Positions 1-6,400 of a stretch of 34,479 nucleotides of DNA are shown here, piece by piece. Both the position numbers and the translations under genes were made by a program. Under the pieces are notes generated by a model. That model had not been told where the DNA came from. It saw only the letters and a list, made by a program, of their open reading frames with translations, and searched no databases. This stretch comes from Microcoleus sp. EPA2 (GTDB lineage Bacteria; Cyanobacteriota; Cyanobacteriia; Cyanobacteriales; Microcoleaceae), in the NCBI GenBank assembly GCA_020882975.1, contig JAHRFD010000043.1, positions 1 through 34,479 on the forward strand, read 5' to 3'. Position 1 is the first letter of the stretch. Each line of letters begins with the position of its first letter.

Positions 1-1
1 A

Positions 2-118
2 CTTCAAGTCGGGATAGGGCATTGCCACGACTCTAAATGTACGCAGAGAGAAGGTAAGACCACTTGTGGCACATCTCGATGAAGCGTAAAGAATCCCCGC
101 GCGTTTACGCCGGGGAGT
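2..118 (+). mobile_element. Possible right end of an IS200/IS605-type element
   Basis: An open frame enters from the left edge at base 2 and stops at 80-82 after 26 codons rich in Cys and His. It is followed by a hairpin (CCCCG at 95-99 pairing with CGGGG at 111-115) and the sequence AGTATGTCAA. A tnpB gene ending just before a G/C-rich subterminal hairpin is the usual right end of IS200/IS605 elements in cyanobacteria. The body of the element lies outside the window, so the transposase itself cannot be confirmed. The hairpin could instead be an ordinary terminator of an unknown upstream gene. Confidence 0.35.
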
Positions 119-125
119 ATGTCAA

Positions 126-380
126 CTAGGATTGCTCATCGGTAGTGGGAGGTTTTTGTCCTATGCCCAATTGTTTCTTGGATAATTTTAATTCTTTCCA
201 CAGCGCTTTAATATCTTTATAAGCTTTCTCAGCGCTAATTTTGCCCCCTGTTTCCAGGGAACAAATGTAAGTTATTTTTTGAGCAAACTCTTGCAAGTTG
301 GCATTGAACGCCAAGTTTTCTGGCGTAAAATCGCCGTAGTAGCGATGGCGAGGATGTAAAAAGTCTTCCCGCTCCGTCAT
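126..380 (-). CDS. Small conserved cyanobacterial protein (DUF7219-like)
   Basis: An 84-residue soluble protein with no signal peptide or membrane segment. It begins MTEREDFLHPRHRYYG, followed by a polar, probably helical middle and a Lys-rich stretch near residues 60-75. I recall short cyanobacterial proteins with the same opening (FLxPRxRYYG, then FTPENLAFNANLQEF) that carry the label DUF7219; no function is known. The start is well supported: AGGAGG lies five bases before the ATG. A Pho-box-like array lies about 140 bp upstream of the start, which makes phosphate control possible but unproven, since that array could also serve something else. The family assignment is from memory and was not checked. 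Confidence 0.7.
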   Translation of the reverse strand: MTEREDFLHPRHRYYGDFTPENLAFNANLQEFAQKITYICSLETGGKISAEKAYKDIKALWKELKLSKKQLGIGQKPPTTDEQS

Positions 381-516
381 TGCCCCCTCCTAATTCCTGT
401 TTTGATTCGGTTTCTGCTGTTGATTAGCACTATTTGGATCTAATGTAATGGCGATCGCTTGCTTCCATTGTAGGGCGCAAGTAGCAATTGCCTGATTTTG
501 CCTTGTACTTATCTTT

Positions 517-568
517 ATTAATCTAATTTTAACCTGATTTTAGCTTAATTTTAACTTTTCTTTAACCT
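517..568 (+). promoter_or_regulatory. Pho-box-like direct repeat array
   Basis: Four 8-bp units with 3-bp spacers lie in strict 11-bp phase: TTTAACCT (528-535), TTTAGCTT (539-546), TTTAACTT (550-557) and TTTAACCT (561-568). A weaker fifth unit, ATTAATCT, is at 517-524. Cyanobacterial SphR (PhoB-type) sites are described as tandem PyTTAA-type octamers with 3-bp spacers, so the match is good. The nearest start that it could control is the small minus-strand gene beginning at 380; the metallothionein gene lies on the other side and reads away from its own start towards the array. Confidence 0.55.
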
Positions 569-583
569 TATTTCACCAAAATT

Positions 584-608
584 GGGAGCTGCGGATACCG
601 CAACTCCC
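584..608 (-). terminator. Hairpin terminator after metallothionein gene
   Basis: A near-perfect inverted repeat, GGGAG(C)TGCGG-ATA-CCGCA(A)CTCCC, lies 50 bp past the metallothionein stop. On the minus strand it is followed by AATTTTGG, a modest T-tract. On the plus strand TTTTGG follows, so it could work in both directions. Confidence 0.5.
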
Positions 609-657
609 TTTTGGTATAGTTTACAGGTTTTTCTTAACTTGTGTGCAAGCTCAACAC

Positions 658-825
658 TTACTTGTGGCAGTCGCAGCCTGTGTGGCCACAGCCACTGCCG
701 TTGGGGTGTCCGTCGGCGCAAGCAGTGGAACAGTATTGTTTGCCGTCTTTTTCAATGGCTGCACTCAGGTTGACAGTGCACGAGCAAGATGGACAGGCAC
801 ATTTTGTTTGGGTTGCAGTGGTCAT
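658..825 (-). CDS. smtA: Bacterial metallothionein, SmtA/BmtA family
   Basis: A 55-residue zinc/cadmium-binding metallothionein of the cytoplasm. It has nine cysteines (9, 11, 14, 16, 32, 36, 46, 51, 53), with histidines at 40 and 48. That is the Zn4Cys9His2 ligand set of Synechococcus SmtA, including the CxCxxCxC start, the ADGH segment and the GCGHTGCxCH end. The ATG at 825 gives the family length; a frame extension to 873 adds 16 residues that run back into the operator and is rejected. It is divergent from the SmtB-type gene at 965, with the SmtB operator lying in its promoter (TTGACA at 887-892 on the minus strand). Expression should be released when zinc, cadmium or a similar metal binds the repressor. 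Confidence 0.95.
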   Translation of the reverse strand: MTTATQTKCACPSCSCTVNLSAAIEKDGKQYCSTACADGHPNGSGCGHTGCDCHK

Positions 826-861
826 AGTGTTTTTTCTTGGTAGGTTGGTTTGTTTATATTT

Positions 862-892
862 ATATATGAACACATATTCAGATATATGTCAA
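862..892. promoter_or_regulatory. SmtB-type operator/promoter between smtA and smtB
   Basis: The dyad TGAACACATATTCA (867-880) sits in an A/T-rich frame and matches the imperfect 12-2-12 operator bound by SmtB/ZiaR-type repressors. On the minus strand, TTGACA (892-887) is a perfect -35, and CATATA/TCATAT falls 17-18 bp downstream as a -10. The operator therefore fills the promoter spacer of the metallothionein gene, and bound repressor would block RNA polymerase. Confidence 0.8.
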
Positions 893-964
893 GGGGATAG
901 GAAATATTTTTGAAAGTGGGCGGAGGGACTATGTAGAAATCCTCAAATCTCAAATCGCATTAAA

Positions 965-1408
965 ATGACAATGAGAACCAAAATAAATCTTGAAAGAATG
1001 TTATCTAACTCTGCTGTGAATGGGGCGGTAAATAGACCGATCGCCCAAAATGATACACCAATCTGCGATCGACCGCACCTAGTTGACAGTTTGCGAGTCC
1101 AGGATATTCAAACCCAAATTCTCGACACCGCCAAAGCTCAGCGTATGGCAGAATTTTTCAGTCTTTTGGGAGATGCGAACCGCCTGCGGCTGTTGTCGGT
1201 TTTGGCAAAACAAGAACTCTGCGTGTGTGATTTGGCGACGACTTTGGGGATGAGCGAATCGGCTGTGTCGCACCAGTTGCGGGCGTTGCGGGCGTTGCGA
1301 TTGGTATGTTATCGCAAGGTGGGGAGACAGGTTTTTTATAGTTTACTCGATCGCCATGTTTTGGAACTTTATAATGCCGTGGCGGAACACTTAGACGAAG
1401 CGGATTAA
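965..1408 (+). CDS. smtB: ArsR/SmtB-family metal-sensing repressor
   Basis: A 147-residue winged-helix repressor, close to SmtB and to BxmR of Oscillatoria brevis. The recognition helix region contains SESAVSHQLRALR. Both known metal sites can be read: alpha5 ligands Asp129, His131, His142 and Glu145 (DxH...HLxE), and alpha3N ligands Cys34, His38, Cys86 and Asp89. The sequence ELCVCDL also has Cys88, which SmtB lacks but CadC/ArsR-type sensors have. It presumably represses the divergent metallothionein gene and itself from the shared operator. I kept the first ATG; another ATG is at 971, and neither has a clear Shine-Dalgarno sequence. The 7-bp tandem array begins six bases after the stop. 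Confidence 0.93.
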   Translation: MTMRTKINLERMLSNSAVNGAVNRPIAQNDTPICDRPHLVDSLRVQDIQTQILDTAKAQRMAEFFSLLGDANRLRLLSVLAKQELCVCDLATTLGMSESAVSHQLRALRALRLVCYRKVGRQVFYSLLDRHVLELYNAVAEHLDEAD

Positions 1409-1414
1409 GCTTTT

Positions 1415-1540
1415 GGGAAGGGGGAATGGGGAATGGGCAATGGGGAAGGGGGAATGGGGAATGGGGAATGGGGAATGGGGAATCGGGAATGGGGAATTGG
1501 GAATCGGGAATGGGGAATCGGGAATCGGGAATGGGCCATT
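1415..1540 (+). repeat. 7-bp tandem array, GGGAATG type
   Basis: About 18 contiguous heptamers of the form GGGAATG/GGGAATC, with a few variants (GGCAATG, GGGAAGG, GGGAATT), start right after the smtB gene. This is a short tandemly repeated repetitive (STRR) sequence of the type known from filamentous cyanobacteria. An open frame running through it has no coding character. Confidence 0.9.
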
Positions 1541-1552
1541 GGTGTCAACTTA

Positions 1553-1736
1553 AGCTGTCAGCCCGCCAAGTTCGTTGGTCATCCCGCGAGTCCGACAGGG
1601 GTTGAAACCCCTGTCTCATAGCTAAAGTCCTCTCAAAGAGGACTAATGAGTTGAAAATTCTTCTCTTCAGTCCTCTTTAGCTGTCAGCCCGCCAAGTTCG
1701 TTGGTCATCCCGCGAGTCCGACAGGGGTTGAAACCC
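1553..1736 (+). repeat. 58-bp perfect direct repeat pair with inner hairpins
   Basis: The same 58 bp occur at 1553-1610 and 1679-1736. Each copy ends in GGGGTTGAAACCC, which in the first copy extends to the palindrome CAGGGGTTGAAACCCCTG. The 68 bp between them contain a second dyad, AGTCCTCTCAAAGAGGACT (1626-1644). A diverged relative of the palindrome and of the AGTCCT...AGGACT part is found at 3018-3070. The element belongs to a dispersed REP-like family. Confidence 0.85.
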
Positions 1737-1737
1737 A

Positions 1738-1800
1738 GGGCTGTTTCATTCTCAAAAAAATGAGAGTTTTGTAGGGGTAGTGCTAAGAATGCCTACCCTC
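1738..1800 (+). repeat. Dispersed GTTTCATTC/GTAGGGGTAG element, copy A
   Basis: It begins GGGCTGTTTCATTCTC and ends with GTAGGGGTAGTGCTAAGAAT and GCCTACCC, the last parts forming a hairpin. Related copies lie at 11611-11676 and 31104-31172. Its hairpin end lies just past the stop of the minus-strand copper chaperone gene and might help terminate it. Confidence 0.75.
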
Positions 1801-1809
1801 CCCAACGAC

Positions 1810-2007
1810 TTAATCTTCGACGGTGTGGCCTGTAGCAACAATCGCCTGTTTGATTGATTCTTCTGCGGCTTTAGCCTCAACAGTTACAGTCTTAGCTGCG
1901 ATATCTACATTGATTTTAGCTTCTGGTTCCACTGTTTGGATCGCTTTGGTAATTGTGTCTCCGCAGCCGGCACAGGCGATGGAAGGGACGTTAAATAGTA
2001 TGGGCAT
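1810..2007 (-). CDS. Atx1-like copper chaperone (HMA domain)
   Basis: A 65-residue heavy-metal-associated domain in a single beta-alpha-beta-beta-alpha-beta unit. The metal loop is SIACAGC with Cys12 and Cys15, and loop 5 carries His61 in TGHTVED. Those three positions coincide with the copper ligands described for Synechocystis Atx1, which hands Cu(I) to the P-type ATPases of the plasma and thylakoid membranes. No ATPase gene is next to it; its neighbours are the SmtB/metallothionein pair and a sulfotransferase. The first ATG gives exactly the family length, though no Shine-Dalgarno sequence is visible. Confidence 0.88.
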   Translation of the reverse strand: MPILFNVPSIACAGCGDTITKAIQTVEPEAKINVDIAAKTVTVEAKAAEESIKQAIVATGHTVED

Positions 2008-2073
2008 AATTAAGGGAGATTTGGTAGATGACTGTTGTTTTATTTTAGTCTAATAGCAATTTCATAAAATAGC

Positions 2074-2154
2074 GCTAGATATTACCCCCCCCAACCCCCC
2101 CTTATTAAGGGGGGGCTAAGACTTCATCCATAGCACATAGGTCAGAAAAATGGT
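2074..2154 (-). repeat. C/G-rich palindromic element, copy 1
   Basis: The run CCCCCCCTTATTAAGGGGGGG forms a palindrome flanked by conserved sequence (GCTAGATATTA on one side, CTAAGACTTCATCCATAGCA on the other). About 80 bp are repeated in inverted orientation at 30111-30189. No gene lies in 2008-2187. Confidence 0.85.
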
Positions 2155-2187
2155 GTCACCAGCCCCTAGAGGTTGAGGGAAATTTGA

Positions 2188-3003
2188 TTAATCCCAGCCG
2201 AAATCTCGATCGCACATTTGGGCTAGTCTTTGATTGTGCGATCGAAAATATGCTCTCAATTGCTCGTAGATAGCCTCGCTGATGGGCGGATATTCGGTGG
2301 AGTTGTATTTTTCGTAGGTTTGTAGCTGATGGGGTGGTAAGTTTAAGAACTCTAAGACGGTGTTGAAGGTAGGGCTGGGATTGGTGTACAAGTCTTCGCT
2401 TTTGATGATTAAGATTTGTTCCTTGGGAAATAGTTTCATCCAGGCTGGAAGTTGATCTGCGTAAATGCCGCGAGTTAAATAGCTGTGGTGTCGGTGTTCG
2501 TAACTGTAGTAGTTGGGGTTGGCGATCAGTTTTTCAATTTCGCCTTGGAGTCTTTCGGGTTCGGAGGCGATCGCACTTTCTAATGATAGCGATTCGTAGC
2601 CAATTTTGATATAGTAATAATAATGGGAAATAGCGCGGTCTATGGGGTTTCTCAGCAGGGCAATTATTTTGACTTGGGGACACAAATCGTGGATTCGCCC
2701 TGGAACTTGGGGATGAAAAATATAGTAGGGGCTGGCTTCTCCTGTTGTCAGATTTTCGCCGTTTTCTGGCTGGGGAAACTGGGAATAATACCAGTCTGCA
2801 CCCTTGTCGAAGTTGAGGTCAAAATAATGTACTTCTTTTTGGGTGGCGGGGACGATTTGGGGATGTTGGGTGAGATAGTTATATAGGGATGTGGTGCCGC
2901 CTTTTTGGACGCCGATGATGATGAAGTCGGGGGGTTTTGGGATTGGGTTCATGGGTTGTAGGTTGATATTTTGCATTTGTAGCGACTGTTTCGGATTTGG
3001 CAT
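2188..3003 (-). CDS. PAPS-dependent sulfotransferase domain protein
   Basis: A 271-residue cytosolic sulfotransferase-fold protein that should transfer sulfate from PAPS to a carbohydrate or other acceptor. The 5'-phosphosulfate loop is GVQKGGTTS (residues 31-39), with the Lys and the following TTS as PAPS contacts. The 3'-phosphate loop is LLRNPIDRAISH, with Arg118 and Ser126. The frame extends upstream to 3045, but the first residues (MRRGFLTPGG) are encoded by a dispersed palindromic repeat, so I moved the start to 3003; ATGs at 2976 and 2952 are also possible, the last just before the conserved PDFIIIGV. The substrate cannot be told. Sulfated exopolysaccharide is plausible because the hps slime genes follow, but they are divergent and not in one operon. 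Confidence 0.88.
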   Translation of the reverse strand: MPNPKQSLQMQNINLQPMNPIPKPPDFIIIGVQKGGTTSLYNYLTQHPQIVPATQKEVHYFDLNFDKGADWYYSQFPQPENGENLTTGEASPYYIFHPQVPGRIHDLCPQVKIIALLRNPIDRAISHYYYYIKIGYESLSLESAIASEPERLQGEIEKLIANPNYYSYEHRHHSYLTRGIYADQLPAWMKLFPKEQILIIKSEDLYTNPSPTFNTVLEFLNLPPHQLQTYEKYNSTEYPPISEAIYEQLRAYFRSHNQRLAQMCDRDFGWD

Positions 3004-3017
3004 TTGTACCGATAGTC

Positions 3018-3070
3018 CGCCGGGGGTTAAAAACCCCCGTCTCATAGCGCAAGTCCTTTGAAAAGGACTG
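3018..3070 (+). repeat. Diverged REP-like palindromic repeat
   Basis: The palindrome CGGGGGTTAAAAACCCCCG, followed by TCTCATAGCGCAAGTCCTTT and AAAGGACT, parallels the central part of the 1553-1736 element (GGGGTTGAAACCCC, TCTCATAGC, AGTCCT...AGGACT). It overlaps the extended 5' frame of the sulfotransferase. Confidence 0.7.
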
Positions 3071-3180
3071 AAGATGTCTTTCCCGATTCGAGAATTCCGC
3101 GATCGCCCATTTTAGCTCCGATCGAACTTAATCTAGATCTGGGTCAAGATCGATAAAATATATCGCGCCCAACAAGGCTT

Positions 3181-3241
3181 GTAGGGGCGGGTTTTACCAA
3201 CAATCTCGGCCTTTGACCAATAATCTCCTAAACCCGCCCCA
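3181..3241 (+). repeat. Hairpin element GGGGCGGGTTT...AAACCCGCCCC
   Basis: An 11-bp perfect inverted repeat (3184-3194 and 3230-3240) encloses 35 bp that include CAATCTCGG and CCAATAATCTCC. GTAGGGGCGGGTTT hairpins are frequent in Oscillatoria-type genomes. The 3046-3425 gap holds this element, the REP-like repeat and the hpsA leader; no gene is seen. Confidence 0.7.
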
Positions 3242-3339
3242 CCCAAGGGCAAATCGCGGGTTGTGGGCTGGGAGATTTTATTTTTTAGCCAAATAACACA
3301 TTCTGTGAATTTTTGCAACGGGTTGATATGAATGTTGAA

Positions 3340-3345
3340 TATAAT
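3340..3345 (+). promoter_or_regulatory. Candidate -10 of the hps operon promoter
   Basis: TATAAT lies 81 bp before the hpsA ATG. No good -35 is present at 17 bp, as expected if an alternative sigma factor is used; hps genes in Nostoc are switched on during hormogonium formation by a sigma cascade. This is a weak call from a single hexamer. Confidence 0.25.
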
Positions 3346-3425
3346 GGGAATTATAAAAATGGGATCGTACTGTCGAGCAGTAACTACCTGCAATACCATC
3401 TCTGAAACTATTCAGGAAGGCGTCA

Positions 3426-6400
3426 ATGTATAAAAGCAAATTATCTAAAGTTATCGTATCGCTGTTACGGCGGGTTCTCGGTGTGACGCGATCGGGTGCG
3501 AAGCGGCTAATGAGGGCAATGTTGCGATCGCTCATGGCAATGGGCCGACGGGCAAATTTGCCCGTGGCGGGGTTTGTGTTGCCGACGGTGACGATGGTAT
3601 TGTTGGTGGTGATTTTGCTGACGGTGGCGATTACTCTGCGATCGTTCGATCGGGCGAATAATGCTCGGAATGTGCGCGTGAATCAGCAGGTATTGGCGGC
3701 GGCGACTCCGGCGATCGATCGGGCGAAGGCGAAAATTCAGTTTGTGCTGGAGCAAACCCAGGGTAGGGGTACGCCTTCGGATCGAGACTTGTACTTTCCC
3801 ATAGCAAACCCCATTGCAGGTTCAGATAGTTATACCTTTGGGGACGAGGAACGACTCATAATTAAATATGACCTCAACGATGATAAAAAAATAGATCCAA
3901 ATCTTGGTGTTAACGCTCTCGGCTTTATTGTCGAAAAAAATGAATCGATAAATACTGCTTGGAGATATCCCGTCGATACGAACAACGACGGCAATTTTGA
4001 TACTTTTACTCTGTACGGCATCTTCTTCCGCACCCCCGCAAGAGATGACGATCCTAAGAGTCCTACCCTGGGTGACTTCTTAAGAGAAAGAAAGCCGTTG
4101 GAAGCAAGGACACCGCCACTTTCGGTAGGAGGACTTAAGCCTGGTTGTAAGCAGGGTGGAGGTACTGTAGCAAGTTTAGCAGGAGACTCAGGTTGGTACA
4201 GAATAGACGGCAAACTTAAAAAAAGTTTTTTCGTTTATACAGTTAACGTACCGATGACAAAAGAAGATGCTGCTACCAATCCTAAGTATAAAGAATTCAC
4301 AGGAACTTCTAGCATTTCAGCCCTGGAATATCAACAAGACCAAGCTCTTATTCCGCTTGCAAACAACGCGGTTGTCTATGAAAACGATTTAGACATATCG
4401 CCTGGGCCACCCATAAATCTAAACGGGCGGGTATTTACGAATAGTAACTTGCTGGTATCGGGTTTGAATAATCCTAACAGCATAAAACTATATCAGGTCA
4501 GCAGTCCAGATTCCTGTTACTACGAGCAAGAAAACAGTAAAATTGTTGTGTCAGGTAATGTAGTAAATGGTTGGGCTGGTAACAATGCGCCCAAGAATCC
4601 AGTGGACATACATCTTTTTAAAAAAAGTAGCCTCCCAGGGAGTGGCAGAACATCATTCATACTGGGTCAAAAAGCCGAAATTAAACAGCCAACAGGAGAG
4701 TCAGCTACAAATCCTAGCTTAGATGTTCTTTACAATGACCAAGCGTATACAGAGCGCCTATCTTTGCTAGTGGCTGCACAGATGGGGCAGCCACTACCAG
4801 GTACAGGTTTAGCAGACCCCGATGTCCAACCCGGCGACCCATTTTCAGTCCAGCGGAAACCGGAAACCCAAACCAGGGAACAGGCCCTGAGAGAATATTT
4901 TAAACAGATGCTCCGCAAGGTTCCTTTTGCGGAAGTGCCGCTTGGAGGCGACGCAACCGCTGGTTATGGTCTTGCCTGGTCAATACCCGCCGGAACCCCA
5001 CCCATTTTAGGCTCAAAAGACACCCTAAGACCTGTAGACGAATGGAGTATTCTCGACCCTGCTAAAACGAAAATTCAGCTAATAGCAGATCAGCTAGAAG
5101 CAGTAGACCCCTTAAAAGAGTCAGAGGAAGAGAGATTTTTAGGCGATCGCGTTGTGGTAGGCAACAACTTGCCAGCGATCAGATGGGATGCCACCAAGTT
5201 AGAATTGACCAAAAAGCCGGAAATATTATCTGGTCAGAAGTGGAATAAAACAGACCCCGTAGATCCTAATTCTCCGCGGACGCGATCCTCCCAGGTAACT
5301 AAGCTTGCAGATTTGGGCGCGACGGAGCGCGGGGGTTTCTGGGAAGGAGCAGCAGCAGAAAAACCGAAAAATCCTCTTGATGGTGTTGGTGGTTTGCGTG
5401 TCATCACCAGTGCAGGAGTTTACGAGCGCAAAAATTCTTTCCTTCCACCCCCCAGTTGGCTAAATTCTGCTGGGAATCCAGTCACTGGTGACACCGATAC
5501 TTACGACGACCCAACAACTACTAGCACTACTGAAAAGTTCCCCGTTGTTTGGCCAGATTCCATGCCCATGTCGCCCTTGGGGTTGGGTTCTGAAGTTTAC
5601 AACAATAGTGGTGGCGGACTTTTCACCGCGACAAATTGGACTAAATGGCAATCTTCTTGGTCCACCACCCTGCCATCAGCGACCCTCCCATCGATCGACC
5701 CGAATACTCGTCAGTATGCCAAAGGCGATTTGCGGATGCGGGCAACGGCAGTTTATCACTATGCCGATAACGGCTACGACCCTATAGCGCTAGCACCAGG
5801 AACTGAACCAGATCAAACCCCCATTGCCTGCGTCAGCAGCTATTACGACCCTAGTACAGCTTCCACCGCAAGAAATATTTCAACACTACCAGCAGATAAA
5901 AGTGGCGATATCTCACTTGGGACTCCCGACAATCAAATTGGCTCCAATAACGGAATCACCTACGGCCCCCCTGGAGGAGCGCGGCCCGCTGCTTCTACCC
6001 GGAACACCACTACAGGCTTGCTGAGCGGTGGAGATCCAGTTTTGGAGGCCCAGGCAAACTTGGTCTTCCCGGACGGTAGGTTTGCTAACGAGCCGTTGAG
6101 AAAGGCTCTTTTATTGGCTGAAGAGAAGCGCACCTTGGGAGATAAAGCTGCTATTGACTCAACGAAGTGCGCGCTACAGATACTTAAGGGCGAGATCGTA
6201 CCAGATGATACAATTGTGCCTCACGGCGCGATTCAAGAAGTAGCATTTTTGAATGCCAGAGAAATAAAGGCGATCGATCGCGATGACTTGGGAACGAAAG
6301 TGAATGAAGCCTTTACTCTGACCAGCGTCACTACAGCAAACGAGGCTGCACAACTAACAGGAAACTACAACCTGCCCTTAGAAGAACGGCAACCCCTAGA

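Noticed and set aside
641..913. Plus-strand frames over the metallothionein gene
   Set aside because: They are the complement of the well-supported 55-residue metallothionein and show no family features.
1433..1621. 62-codon frame beginning in the GGGAATG array
   Set aside because: Its first half is translated heptamers (MGNGEWG-type) and its second half the 58-bp repeat; no start signal.
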